DNA of 64,000 bases from assembly GCF_900323885.1 (NCBI RefSeq), contig NZ_OOHJ01000015.1, forward strand, positions 930,001 to 994,000, written 5' to 3'. This stretch comes from [Actinomadura] parvosata subsp. kistnae. Lineage in GTDB: Bacteria > Actinomycetota > Actinomycetes > Streptosporangiales > Streptosporangiaceae. Positions within the stretch are counted from its first letter, which is position 1, and each line of letters starts with the position of its first letter. Positions 53,299 through 62,104 of this stretch are shown here, in pieces. A program made the position numbers and the translations under genes. The notes beneath the pieces are model-generated. The model did no database searches and was not told where the DNA came from. It saw only the letters and a program-made list of their open reading frames with translations.

Positions 53299-55744
53299 GC
53301 TCTCCCTCGTGGTGCTCGTCGGCGTGTCGGGCAGCGGCAAGTCCACGTTCGCGCGCCGGCACTTCAAGCCCACGCAGGTCATCTCCTCCGACTTCTGCCG
53401 GGGTCTGGTCGCCGACGACGAGAACGACCAGGCGGCCACGCCGGCGGCGTTCGACCTGCTGCATCACATCGTCGGCGTGCGGCTGGCCAGGGGCCTGTTC
53501 ACGGTGGTCGACGCCACGAACGTGCAGTACGCGGCCCGCAAGAGCCTGATCGACCTGGCCAGGCGGCACGACGTGCTGGCCGACGCGATCGTCCTCGACG
53601 TGCCGGAGGAGGTGGCGATCGAGCGCAACGCCGCCCGCCCCGACCGCGACTTCGGCCCCGGCGTGGTGATCAGGCAGCGCAAGGACCTGCGGCGCTCGCT
53701 CGCCAAGATCGCGAATGACGGCTTCCGCCGGGTGCACGTGCTGCGCGGCCTGGAGGAGATCGAGGCCGCCACGATCACGTACGAGAAGGCGTGGTCCGAC
53801 AAGACGGAGCTGACGGGCCCGTTCGACATCATCGGCGACGTGCACGGCTGCCGCTCGGAGCTGGAGACGCTGCTGCGCGAGCTGGGCTGGGAGGGGCTGC
53901 GGCACCCCGAGGGGCGGACGGCGGTGTTCGTCGGCGACCTGGTGGACCGCGGCCCCGACACGCCGGGCGTGCTGCGCCTGGTCATGGACATGGTGGAGGC
54001 GGGCACCGCGATCTGCGTGTCCGGCAACCACGAGCAGAAGCTGGTGCGGGCGCTGAACGGCCGCAAGGTGAAGGTCGCGCACGGGCTGCAGGAGTCGCTC
54101 GACCAGCTTGCCGCGCAGCCGCCCGAGTTCGTGGAGCGGGCCAGGGCGTTCATGGACGGCCTGCTCAGCCACTACCGGCTGGACGGCGGCCGGCTCGTGG
54201 TCGCGCACGCGGGGCTCAAGGAGGAGTACCACGGCCGCGCCTCCGGCCGGGTGCGCTCGTTCGCGCTGTACGGTGACACGACGGGCGAGACCGACGAGTA
54301 CGGCCTGCCGGTCCGCTACCCGTGGGCCGACGAGTACCGCGGCCGGGCCATGGTCGTCTACGGTCACACTCCGACGACCCGTCCCGAATGGGTGAACAAC
54401 ACGATCTGCCTCGACACCGGCGTGGTGTTCGGCGGGCACCTGACCGCGTTGCGCTACCCGGAGCGGCAGCTCGTCCAGGTTCCGGCGGAGAAGGTGTGGT
54501 ACGAGCCGGTCAAGCCGCTGGCGGAGGCCGGCGGCCGCGACCCGGGCATGCTGGACATCAACGACGTGATCGGCACCCGGCACGTGGAGACGAGGTTCGG
54601 CTCGCGGGTCAAGATCATGGAGCAGAACGCCGCCGCCGCGCTGGAGGTCATGAGCCGCTTCGCGGTGGACCCGCGCTGGCTGGTGTACCTGCCGCCGACC
54701 ATGGCCCCGCCGGAGACCTCCCGGCTCGACGGTTACCTGGAGCATCCGCACGAGGCGTTCGAGGAGTTCGCCGCGGCGGGGGTGCGCGAGGTGGTGTGCG
54801 AGGAGAAGCACATGGGCTCGCGGGCCGTGGCCGTGCTGTGCCGTACGCCGGAGGTGGCCGCGGCCAGGTTCGGGGTGGACGACGGCAGCACCGGCGCGCT
54901 CTACACCCGTACCGGGCGGCCGTTCTTCGCCGACACGGCGCCGCTCGTGGAGCGGCTGCGGGAGGCGTGCGCGCCGCTGTGGGCGGAGCTGGGCTCCGAC
55001 TGGGTGGTGCTCGACTGCGAGCTGCTGCCCTGGTCGGCGAAGGCCGGGGAGCTGATCAGGTCGCAGTACGCCTCCGTGGGGGCGGCCGCCCGGGCGTCGT
55101 TGCCCGAGGCGGTCGCGGCCCTGGAGGCGGCGGCCGGGCGCGGCCTGGGTGTGAGCGAGCTGATCGACCGCACCCGACGCCGCTCGCAGAACGCTGCCCT
55201 GTTCCGCGACGCTTATGCCCGCTACTGCTGGCCCGTCGACGGGCTGGAGGGCATCCGGGTGGCGCCGTTCCAGATCCTCGCCTGCGAGGGGCGGGCCACG
55301 GCGCTGGAGCCGCACGCCTGGCACCTGTCCACGCTGGCCCTGCTCGACTCGCCGCTCATCACCCAGACGCGGCACGTCTTCGTCACGCTGGACTCGCCGG
55401 AGTCCAGGGCCGCGGCGACCGCGTGGTGGGAGTCGATGACGGCCGACGGCGGCGAGGGCATGGTGGTCAAGCCGGCCTCGCACGTGCCCGGCCGGGTGCA
55501 GCCCGGGGTCAAGGTGCGCGGGCGCGAGTACCTGCGCATCATCTACGGCCCCGACTACACCGAGTCGCTGGACGTGCTGCGGCGCCGCTTCCTCGGCAAG
55601 AAGCGGTCGCTGGCGCTGCGCGAGTACGTCCTCGGCCTGGAGGCGCTGTCGCGGCTGGCCGACGGCGAGGCGGGCTGGCGGGTGCACGAGCCGGTCTTCG
55701 CCGTGCTCGCCCTGGAGTCGGAGCCGGTGGACCCGAGACTCTGA
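53282..55744 (+). CDS. pnkp: Polynucleotide kinase-phosphatase-ligase (bacterial Pnkp)
   Basis: 820-aa end-healing and sealing enzyme. 5'-kinase domain: P-loop GVSGSGKS (14-21). Metallophosphoesterase domain that removes 2',3'-cyclic phosphate: GDVHG (185-189), GDLVDRG (218-224), GNHE (248-251), VVAHAG. C-terminal ligase-type adenylyltransferase domain: EEKHMGS with candidate nucleophile K509. Bacterial Pnkp ligates only when joined by Hen1, encoded just upstream with a 17-bp overlap. This repairs RNAs (such as tRNA) cut by ribotoxins. GTG start. A strong hairpin follows. Confidence 0.96.
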   Translation: MISVPELSLVVLVGVSGSGKSTFARRHFKPTQVISSDFCRGLVADDENDQAATPAAFDLLHHIVGVRLARGLFTVVDATNVQYAARKSLIDLARRHDVLADAIVLDVPEEVAIERNAARPDRDFGPGVVIRQRKDLRRSLAKIANDGFRRVHVLRGLEEIEAATITYEKAWSDKTELTGPFDIIGDVHGCRSELETLLRELGWEGLRHPEGRTAVFVGDLVDRGPDTPGVLRLVMDMVEAGTAICVSGNHEQKLVRALNGRKVKVAHGLQESLDQLAAQPPEFVERARAFMDGLLSHYRLDGGRLVVAHAGLKEEYHGRASGRVRSFALYGDTTGETDEYGLPVRYPWADEYRGRAMVVYGHTPTTRPEWVNNTICLDTGVVFGGHLTALRYPERQLVQVPAEKVWYEPVKPLAEAGGRDPGMLDINDVIGTRHVETRFGSRVKIMEQNAAAALEVMSRFAVDPRWLVYLPPTMAPPETSRLDGYLEHPHEAFEEFAAAGVREVVCEEKHMGSRAVAVLCRTPEVAAARFGVDDGSTGALYTRTGRPFFADTAPLVERLREACAPLWAELGSDWVVLDCELLPWSAKAGELIRSQYASVGAAARASLPEAVAALEAAAGRGLGVSELIDRTRRRSQNAALFRDAYARYCWPVDGLEGIRVAPFQILACEGRATALEPHAWHLSTLALLDSPLITQTRHVFVTLDSPESRAAATAWWESMTADGGEGMVVKPASHVPGRVQPGVKVRGREYLRIIYGPDYTESLDVLRRRFLGKKRSLALREYVLGLEALSRLADGEAGWRVHEPVFAVLALESEPVDPRL

Positions 55745-55750
55745 CCTCCC

Positions 55751-55785
55751 TTCCCCCGGTGGCCCCCGGGTGGGCACCGGGGGAA
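55751..55785 (+). terminator. Hairpin terminator after pnkp
   Basis: Perfect 11-bp stem TTCCCCCGGTG (55751-55761) with CACCGGGGGAA (55775-55785), 7 bases after the stop. Confidence 0.8.
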
Positions 55786-55834
55786 TAGGTGGGTGGCCGG
55801 CGGGTAGTTGGCCGACCATTCGGGAGGTAACCGC

Positions 55835-57235
55835 ATGGCTACGCAGTACACCCACCATGAGCACCTCGGGCATGTCGTCTTCATCACGGCGGCCGCCGCC
55901 ATCGGCGGTTTCCTGTTCGGCTACGACAGCTCCGTCATCAACGGCGCGGTGGTCGGCATCCAGAAACACTTCCAGGTGGGCTCGTTCGAGACCGGTTTCG
56001 TCGTGGCCATCGCGCTGCTCGGCTCCGCCGTGGGCGCCTGGGCGGGGGGCGGGCTGGCCGACCGGTGGGGGCGTACGCGGTCGATGCAGGTCGCGGCGGT
56101 GCTGTTCGCGATCAGCTCGATCGGGCAGATGCTGCCGTTCGCGGTCTGGGACCTGGCGCTGTGGCGGGTCGTCGCGGGCTTCGCGATCGGCATGGCGTCG
56201 GTGCTCGGCCCCGCCTACATCGCCGAGGTCGCCCCGCCCGCCTACCGGGGGCGGCTGGGATCGTTCCAGCAGCTCGCGATCGTGCTCGGGATCGCGGTGT
56301 CGCAGCTCGTCAACTACGTGATCGCGCGCCTGGCCGGCGGGAACGTCAACAACGAGCTGTGGGGGCTGCAGGCGTGGCAGTGGATGCTGGGCGCCTGCGT
56401 CGTGCCGGCCCTGCTGTTCCTGCTGTTCGCCTCCACGATCCCCGAGTCGCCGCGCTACCTCGTCATGTCGGGCAAGACGCGGCGGGCGCGCGAGGTGCTG
56501 GCCGAGATCGAGGGCGACGACGTGGACCTCGACAACCGGATCACGGAGATCCAGCACGTCCTGCGCACCGAACGGGTGCCCGGGCTGAAGGACCTGCGCG
56601 GCTCCGCGATGGGGCTGCTGCCGATCGTGTGGATCGGCATCGTGCTGTCGGTGTTCCAGCAGTTCGTCGGCATCAACGTGATCTTCTACTACTCGTCCGT
56701 GTTGTGGCAGTCCGTCGGCATCAACCAGAGCGACTCCCTGCTGATCAGCTTCTCCAGCTCGATCATCAACATCGTGGGCACGTTCATCGCGATCTCCCTG
56801 GTCGACCGGATCGGCCGCAAGCCGCTGCTCCTCATCGGCTCGGCCGGCATGGCGGTCGCGCTGGCCACGGCCGCGTGGGCGTTCAGCTTCGCCGGCGGCG
56901 CCGGCGAGTCGGTCTCGCTGCCCGGCCCGCAGGGCGCGATCGCGCTGATCGCGGCCAACGTGTTCGTGCTGTTCTTCGCGCTGTCGTGGGGCGTGGTCGT
57001 CTGGGTGCTGCTCGGCGAGATCTTCCCCAACCGCATCCGCGCCGCCGCCCTCGGCGTCGCCGCCGCCGCGCAGTGGATCGCCAACTGGCTGATCACCGTG
57101 TCGTTCCCGGCCCTCGCGGAGTGGAACCTGCCGATCACGTACGCCATGTACGCGCTGTTCGCGCTGCTGTCCTTCATCTTCGTCACCAAGTGGGTCAAGG
57201 AGACCAAGGGCCGCAAACTCGAAGAGATGGGCTGA
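55835..57235 (+). CDS. MFS sugar porter (SP family)
   Basis: 466-aa, 12-helix proton- or facilitator-type sugar importer. Family signatures: GGFLFGYDSSVINGAV in helix 1, GLADRWGRTRSM in loop 2-3, PESPRYLV before the central loop, QQFVGINVIFYYSSVLW in helix 7, DRIGRKPLLLIG, and a KWVKETKGRKLEEM C-terminus. ATG 55835 follows GGGAGGTAA. Stands alone; sugar unknown (xylose, glucose or polyol porters share these motifs). After its stop there are several TGATC-containing near-repeats. Confidence 0.93.
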   Translation: MATQYTHHEHLGHVVFITAAAAIGGFLFGYDSSVINGAVVGIQKHFQVGSFETGFVVAIALLGSAVGAWAGGGLADRWGRTRSMQVAAVLFAISSIGQMLPFAVWDLALWRVVAGFAIGMASVLGPAYIAEVAPPAYRGRLGSFQQLAIVLGIAVSQLVNYVIARLAGGNVNNELWGLQAWQWMLGACVVPALLFLLFASTIPESPRYLVMSGKTRRAREVLAEIEGDDVDLDNRITEIQHVLRTERVPGLKDLRGSAMGLLPIVWIGIVLSVFQQFVGINVIFYYSSVLWQSVGINQSDSLLISFSSSIINIVGTFIAISLVDRIGRKPLLLIGSAGMAVALATAAWAFSFAGGAGESVSLPGPQGAIALIAANVFVLFFALSWGVVVWVLLGEIFPNRIRAAALGVAAAAQWIANWLITVSFPALAEWNLPITYAMYALFALLSFIFVTKWVKETKGRKLEEMG

Positions 57236-57300
57236 TGACCGGCTCGATCGGCTGCTGATCCCCGGGGTTGATCGGGTGCTGGTCACCCCCGGCCATCGGT

Positions 57301-57306
57301 TACCCT
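57301..57306 (+). promoter_or_regulatory. Candidate -10 box (TACCCT) for a leaderless start
   Basis: TACCCT, 7 bases, then GTG 57314; no Shine-Dalgarno sequence. Confidence 0.45.
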
Positions 57307-57313
57307 CCGGGGC

Positions 57314-57808
57314 GTGATCGACGACGTCCTCGGCCCCTCGCTCGACGTGCTGTTCTGCGGCATCAACCCCGGCCTCATGTCCGAGGCCACCGGCCACCAC
57401 TTCGCCCGCCCCGGCAACCGCTTCTGGCCGGCGCTGCACCTGTCCGGCTTCACGCCGCGCCTCCTGTCGCCGGCCGAGCAGCACCTGCTCCCCTCGTACG
57501 GGCTGGGCATCACCAACATCGTGCCCCGCGCCAGCGCCAAGGCGTCGGAGCTGACCAGGGAGGAGCTGGAGGCGGGCGGGGCGGCCCTGGCCGCCAAGGT
57601 CGCCTCCCTTGCGCCGAAGGTGCTGGCCGTGCTCGGCATCTCCGCCTACCGCACCGCCTTCGCCCGCCCCAAGGCGGTCATCGGGCCGCAGCCGGAGAGG
57701 GTGGGCGGGGTGCGCGTGTGGGTGCTGCCGAACCCGAGCGGCCTGAACGCCCACTGGACGGTGGCCACGATCGCCGAGGAGATGGGGCGCCTGCGCTCGT
57801 CCCTTTGA
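57314..57808 (+). CDS. mug: G/U mismatch-specific uracil/thymine DNA glycosylase
   Basis: 164-aa base-excision repair enzyme that removes uracil (or ethenocytosine/thymine) opposite guanine. Motif 1 is FCGINPGLMSEATGHHFARP (catalytic Asn in GINPG) and the intercalation loop is NPSGLNAHW. GTG start with no Shine-Dalgarno sequence and a TANNNT box at 57301-57306, 7 bases away. Length and motifs are normal for Mug. Useful in a very GC-rich genome, where cytosine deamination is frequent. Confidence 0.95.
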   Translation: MIDDVLGPSLDVLFCGINPGLMSEATGHHFARPGNRFWPALHLSGFTPRLLSPAEQHLLPSYGLGITNIVPRASAKASELTREELEAGGAALAAKVASLAPKVLAVLGISAYRTAFARPKAVIGPQPERVGGVRVWVLPNPSGLNAHWTVATIAEEMGRLRSSL

Positions 57809-57846
57809 GGCCACCGGCGGCCCCGCGCGTGGTGGAATGGCCGGTG

Positions 57847-58674
57847 ATGATCGGACATCTCGTGCTCGCGGGGCTGCTGTCCCTCAGCTGCCTGCCCGCC
57901 CATGCGGGCCCGCCGCACGAGGCGCGAACTGCCCCTCTGCAGGCGGCGCGGCCTGCCTCGCTGCACGTGATGACGTGGAACGTCTGCGCGGGCACCTACA
58001 GCAGCTGCCCGCTCTTCCGCCGCACCACCGCCGAGCTGGCCTGGCACGTCGCCGTGCTGGCCACGCAGGCGGACGTGATCTTCCTCCAGGAGTTCTGCTC
58101 GGGCGCGGACGCCGACCTGGAGCGGGAGCTGGAGGCGCGCACCGGCCGGGCCTGGAGCGTGGGGTCGGCCGGGTTCGCCCACCCGGACGGCTCGCCGTAC
58201 CAGTGCGCGCCCGACCGGAACGGCCGGGCGCGCGGGGTGCAGAGCGTCACCCTCGCCGTCGCCGGCCAGGACGTCCGCTTCGAGACGCACGCTCTGACCA
58301 CTCCCCCATGGGGTCTGCGCAGGAACGCGATCTGCACGGCCGGCCGCACGTTCTGCACCGCGCACCTCTCGTCCGGCTCCCCGTACGACGACCGCCAGAA
58401 GGGCGCCCCCTACCGGCACAAGCAGCTCGGCGAGCTGCTGAAGCTCGCCCGGGGTGTCGTCGGGGGCGACCTCAACCTCGTGCCGCGCGCCGCCTCCGCC
58501 GCCTACCGGGGGCGCGACGAGTGCGACCCGCGCGACCGCTGGACCTACGTCACCAAGAAGCGGAAGATCGACTACGTGTTCGCGGGCCCGGGCCGCGTGC
58601 GGCACTGCTTCGTCGACCACGCCAGGAAACGCTGGTCGGACCACGTGCCGGTGCACGCGTGGGTGGCGCGGTAG
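57847..58674 (+). CDS. Secreted endonuclease/exonuclease/phosphatase family protein
   Basis: 275 aa. Signal peptide 1-22 (LVLAGLLSLSCLPAHAG). The EEP fold motifs are complete: MTWNVCAGTY, FLQEFCSG (metal-binding Glu), GGDLNLVP (catalytic Asp/Asn), KKRKIDYVFAGP and the terminal SDHVPVHAWV (catalytic Asp-His). Several paired cysteines suggest disulfides outside the cell. Likely an extracellular DNase or phosphodiesterase; sphingomyelinase-like activity is an alternative. ATG 57847 preferred, with an in-frame GTG at 57844. Confidence 0.85.
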   Translation: MIGHLVLAGLLSLSCLPAHAGPPHEARTAPLQAARPASLHVMTWNVCAGTYSSCPLFRRTTAELAWHVAVLATQADVIFLQEFCSGADADLERELEARTGRAWSVGSAGFAHPDGSPYQCAPDRNGRARGVQSVTLAVAGQDVRFETHALTTPPWGLRRNAICTAGRTFCTAHLSSGSPYDDRQKGAPYRHKQLGELLKLARGVVGGDLNLVPRAASAAYRGRDECDPRDRWTYVTKKRKIDYVFAGPGRVRHCFVDHARKRWSDHVPVHAWVAR

Positions 58675-58695
58675 TTCTCGCTGGTCCCGTGCCGC

Positions 58696-59661
58696 TCAGC
58701 CCCGGCTCCCGGCCTGCGCCGGAGCGCGGGCGGTCTGGAACGTGTTGCGGTAGGACTGCGGCGAGACCCCGATGACCGCGTGCATGTGCTGCCGCAGCGA
58801 CGCCGCCGTCCCGAACCCGACCCGTCCGGCGATCACCTCCACCGGCAGATCGCTCGACTCCAGCAGCTCCCGCGCCCGCGCCACCCGCTGCTGGATCAGC
58901 CACCGCCCGGGGCTCATGCCGACTTCGTCCCGGAACCGCCGGGCGAACGTGCGCAGGCTCATCCGGGCGTGCCGGGCCAGATCGGTCAGCGTCAGCGGCT
59001 CGTCGAGCCGGGCGAGCGCCCACTCGCGGGTGGCCGCCGTGCCGGCCGACGACGGCTCCGGCACCGGCTGCTCGATGTACTGCGCCTGCCCGCCGTCCCG
59101 CCACGGCGGCACCACGCACTTGCGGGCGACGTGGTTGGCCACCTGGCTGCCGTGGTCCTTGCGGACGAGGTGCAGGCACACGTCCACGCCGGACGCGGCC
59201 CCGGCCGAGGTGAGCACGTCGCCGTTGTCCACGAACAGCACGTTCGGGTCGAGGGCCACGCGCGGGAACAGCTCGCGGAACCGGGGCGCCAGCGTCCAGT
59301 GCGTGGTGGCGGGGCGCCCGTCGAGCAGCCCGGCGGCGGCGAGGGTGAAGGCGCCGGTGCAGATGGAGACGATGCGCGCGCCGGCCGGGATCAGCGCGAG
59401 CGCGTCCGCCACCGGCGCGGGCAGCTCGGCCGTGTCAGGGGCCGACGAGTACGGCGGGATCACCACCGTGTCCGCCTCGGCCAGCGCCTCCGGCCCCCGA
59501 TCCACCATGATCGTGAAGTCGGCGCTGGTGCGCACGGGCCGCCCGTCGACGGTGCAGGTCACCACTTCGTACAGGTCGTGCGCGATGCCGAACACCCGCT
59601 GCGGGATGCCGAGCTCGAACGGGTAGACCCCGTCCAGCGCGAGGACGACGACTCGATGCAT
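58696..59661 (-). CDS. GlxA-family AraC-type regulator with DJ-1/PfpI domain
   Basis: 321 aa. N-terminal DJ-1/PfpI-like glutamine-amidotransferase fold (1-170: VVVLALDGVYPFELGIPQRV, RIVSICTGAFTLAAAGLLDG with nucleophile-elbow Cys), and a C-terminal AraC helix-turn-helix pair (about 215-310: LTDLARHARMSLRTFARRFR, RVGFGTAASLRQHM). ATG 59661; TAGAAT lies 6 bases upstream without a Shine-Dalgarno sequence. Divergent from the oxidoreductase at 59734, with a palindrome between them, so the pair is probably a regulator and its target. Inducer unknown. Confidence 0.92.
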   Translation of the reverse strand: MHRVVVLALDGVYPFELGIPQRVFGIAHDLYEVVTCTVDGRPVRTSADFTIMVDRGPEALAEADTVVIPPYSSAPDTAELPAPVADALALIPAGARIVSICTGAFTLAAAGLLDGRPATTHWTLAPRFRELFPRVALDPNVLFVDNGDVLTSAGAASGVDVCLHLVRKDHGSQVANHVARKCVVPPWRDGGQAQYIEQPVPEPSSAGTAATREWALARLDEPLTLTDLARHARMSLRTFARRFRDEVGMSPGRWLIQQRVARARELLESSDLPVEVIAGRVGFGTAASLRQHMHAVIGVSPQSYRNTFQTARAPAQAGSRG

Positions 59662-59667
59662 GGCCGG

Positions 59668-59673
59668 ATTCTA
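59668..59673 (-). promoter_or_regulatory. Candidate -10 box (TAGAAT) for a leaderless start
   Basis: On the minus strand TAGAAT, 6 bases, then ATG 59661; no Shine-Dalgarno sequence. Confidence 0.45.
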
Positions 59674-59681
59674 TCGATGGA

Positions 59682-59695
59682 TGGCATTCATGCCA
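59682..59695. promoter_or_regulatory. Palindromic operator between the GlxA-type regulator and the oxidoreductase
   Basis: TGGCATTCATGCCA: 5-bp arms TGGCA/TGCCA around TTCA, located in the 72-bp divergent gap. Confidence 0.6.
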
Positions 59696-59733
59696 CTCCC
59701 GCCGATGAGCCGCACCCGGCAGGCTGAAGAGCC

Positions 59734-60684
59734 ATGACCGACACCATGCGCGCGATCAGCCAGGACGTTCTCGGCGGCCCCGAAGTGCTCAAGGAGATCC
59801 GGCTGCCCAAGCCGGAGGCCGGGCTGAGCGAACTTCTCGTCCGCGTCCACGCCGCCGGCCTCAACCCGACAGACTGGAAACACCGCGGCGTCCCGGGGCT
59901 CTTCCTCGGGGAGCCGCCGTTCGTCCTCGGCTGGGACGTCTCCGGCGTCGTCGAGGCGACGGGTCCGGGCGTCACCCTGTTCAAGCCGGGCGACGAGGTG
60001 TTCGGCATGCTGCCGTACCCGCACGGAGCCGGCTCCCACGCCGAGTACGTCACCGGCCCCGCCCGCGCCTTCGCCCGCAAGCCCGCCACCCTCGACCACG
60101 TCCAGGCCGGCGCCCTGCCGCTGGCCGCCCTCACCGCCTGGCAGGCCCTGGTGGACACCGCCCGCATCGAGCCCGGCCAGCGGGTGCTGATCCACGCCGC
60201 GGCCGGCGGCGTCGGCCACCTCGCCGTACAGATCGCCAAGACGCGCGGCGCGTACGTCATCGGCACCGCCAGCGCCCCGAAGCACGACTTCGTCCGCTCC
60301 GTGGGCGCCGACGAGGTCATCGACTACCGCGCCACCGACGTCACGGAAGCCGTCCGTGACGCGGACGTCGTCCTGGACGCCCAGGGCAGCGAGCACGCCC
60401 GCCGCTCCCTGCGCAGCCTGCGCCCCGGCGGCCTGCTCGTCTCCCTCCGCCTCGATCCCGGCATGACGGCACTCACCGAGGAGGCGGCCCGCCTCGGTGT
60501 CAGAGCGGAGGTCATGCTGGTGGAGGCCGATCATGCCGGGATGCGGGCCATCGCCGAGCTCGCCGCCGACGGCCGGCTGCGGGCCGAGATCGCGGGGACG
60601 TTCGAGCTGGCGGACGCGGCCAAGGCCCATGCGATGGGCGACACGGGGAGGACGGCGGGCAAGCTGGTGCTCACCGTGGAGTGA
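59734..60684 (+). CDS. NADP-dependent quinone oxidoreductase-like MDR enzyme
   Basis: 316-aa medium-chain dehydrogenase/reductase without the zinc ligands of alcohol dehydrogenases. N-terminal GroES-like domain (LLVRVHAAGLNPTDWKHRG, PFVLGWDVSGVVEATGPGV) and a Rossmann domain with HAAAGGVGHLAVQIAK (AxxGGVG form typical of quinone oxidoreductases). Reduces quinones or activated alkenes using NADPH; possibly detoxifying. Likely controlled by the divergent GlxA-type regulator. Confidence 0.92.
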   Translation: MTDTMRAISQDVLGGPEVLKEIRLPKPEAGLSELLVRVHAAGLNPTDWKHRGVPGLFLGEPPFVLGWDVSGVVEATGPGVTLFKPGDEVFGMLPYPHGAGSHAEYVTGPARAFARKPATLDHVQAGALPLAALTAWQALVDTARIEPGQRVLIHAAAGGVGHLAVQIAKTRGAYVIGTASAPKHDFVRSVGADEVIDYRATDVTEAVRDADVVLDAQGSEHARRSLRSLRPGGLLVSLRLDPGMTALTEEAARLGVRAEVMLVEADHAGMRAIAELAADGRLRAEIAGTFELADAAKAHAMGDTGRTAGKLVLTVE

Positions 60685-60704
60685 GCGTCATCCGCCGCCG
60701 GGGA

Positions 60705-61601
60705 TCACCTGGCGGCGAAGTCCTGCGTCCAGTAGAGCGTGCCCGAGGAGTCCTTGGCCACGCCGACGCCGATGAGGTTGTACTTGCAGTTCATGATGTT
60801 GGCCCGGTGCCCGGAGCTGTTCATCCACGACTGCATGACCTGCGCCGGGGTGCGCTGGCCCTTGGCGATGTTCTCCGCCCAGCCGGAGCCTCCGGTGAAG
60901 CCGGCGGCCCTGATGCGGTCCATGAAGGAGCGGCCGTCCTGCGAGGTGTGGCTGAAGTAGCCCTTCGCCGCCATGTCCGCCGAGTGACCGAAGGCCGCCG
61001 TGCGCAGTTGCGGGTCGTGCGCGAGGGCAGAGCAGCCACCCTTGGCTCGCTCCTCGTTGACCAGCCGCACGACCTCGTTCTCCTCGGCCGTGCCCACGCT
61101 GCCGCCGCCGGACGGTGCCGACGTGGTGGGGCTCGGCGCGGGCGAGGAGGGGCTGGGCGCGGGCGACGTCGGGGTCGGCGACGGCGTCGGCGACGTGGCG
61201 GTCGGGCTGGGGGTGGGCGTGCCGCTGCCCGGCGTGCAGGTCAGCCTGACCGCCCTGGACTTGACGGGCCGGCCCCGGTAGTCGGTGGCGGTCGCGTAGT
61301 AGGTGCCGGGCTCACACGCGAGCGTGAGCGTGAGGCGCCCCTTCCTGCTGGCGCCACTCTTGACGACCGGATCCTTGCCGGGCACGGCCCGCAGGATGCG
61401 GATGCGCAGCAGCGCGGAGTTCGAGCAGCCACGGCGGGCGGCCCACGTCTCGATCTTCAGCGTGTCGCTCACCTGTGGCTTCGCCACACTCACGCGACAC
61501 CGCGCCGCCTCCGACGCCGCGGCGGCCTGCGTCGCGCTTAACGGCGCGGCGATCGCGGCCAGGCTGGCGGCTGCGGCGAGTACCCCAAGGGGTCTACGCA
61601 T
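60705..61601 (-). CDS. Secreted CAP (SCP/PR1-like) domain protein
   Basis: 298 aa. Signal peptide 1-27, an N-terminal domain with four cysteines and an Ig-like look (LTLACEPGTYYATATDYRGR), a Pro/Thr/Ser repeat linker (about 130-168), then a CAP domain: VVRLVNEERAKGGCSALAHD, GYFSHTSQDGRSF, GWAENIAKGQ, WMNSSGHRANIMN. The CAP cavity His/Glu residues are present. Bacterial CAP proteins are secreted, often lipid- or polymer-associated, with uncertain activity. ATG 61601 with GGAGGAAA upstream. A small hairpin (60693-60717) overlaps its stop. Confidence 0.9.
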   Translation of the reverse strand: MRRPLGVLAAAASLAAIAAPLSATQAAAASEAARCRVSVAKPQVSDTLKIETWAARRGCSNSALLRIRILRAVPGKDPVVKSGASRKGRLTLTLACEPGTYYATATDYRGRPVKSRAVRLTCTPGSGTPTPSPTATSPTPSPTPTSPAPSPSSPAPSPTTSAPSGGGSVGTAEENEVVRLVNEERAKGGCSALAHDPQLRTAAFGHSADMAAKGYFSHTSQDGRSFMDRIRAAGFTGGSGWAENIAKGQRTPAQVMQSWMNSSGHRANIMNCKYNLIGVGVAKDSSGTLYWTQDFAAR

Positions 61602-62104
61602 AGGGGGTTTCCTCCAGTTGCGGTAGACGCTGGATGGCTCCGCATTCTGTCGGGACCGATACCGATTTGTCATCTAAAACGGGAGATTTCCCTAAGGCGG
61701 AAGTAAACCAAAGTGATCGCTGAGGCGTCTGCGCAGGCCAACCGCCCTTCCTCCGGCCTGAATCGGGGACGCCCGAAACCTCCATAGGACCGCGCGAACC
61801 GCCCCAGCTCCCCCGGAGATCGCCGGCGCGCACCGTCGCGCCTCTCACTGGTAAGCTCCGACTGGAACGGCCGGTAGCCGTCGTCGCTCGCACCGTGGAA
61901 CGATCCGGGCGAGCGACCAAAGCCTCCGCAGGCACATCCCGCTCGCGTTCGAGGCTCCGTCAGAGACGCCGGGTCAGAGGCGTTCGCATTCCAGCCCCCT
62001 CCGCGCATCACGCCGGCGAGGTCAGGCAGCACCTCCATGCCTTCATTCGGGCCTCACGGCGCCGTCACCACACCCACATCTCCTCCCACCGAAGGAGCGG
62101 TCCC
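61602..62104. other. Intergenic region without a supported gene
   Basis: 503 bp between the divergent CAP-domain and ATPase genes. I see no convincing gene, tRNA, repeat or terminator. Short open frames here have the composition of noise. Confidence 0.6.

Noticed and set aside
53276..57814. Very long minus-strand open frame (about 1500 codons) opposite pnkp and the sugar porter
   Set aside because: It is antisense to two genes with unmistakable family motifs, its composition is Arg/His/Gly/Asp-rich as expected for a high-GC shadow frame, and it has no recognisable domain.
61930..61970. tRNA-like T-loop sequence (GTTCGAGG) in the intergenic region
   Set aside because: No matching acceptor stem, D-arm or anticodon arm could be built around it on either strand.
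61670..62038. Minus-strand small open frame (122 codons) in the 503-bp gap
   Set aside because: No ribosome-binding site, no domain, composition typical of random high-GC frames.
61895..62104. N-terminal extension of the small ATPase gene from an upstream ATG
   Set aside because: The extension is basic low-complexity sequence, and a good ribosome-binding site (GAAGGAG) directly precedes the ATG at 62105, where the P-loop domain begins.
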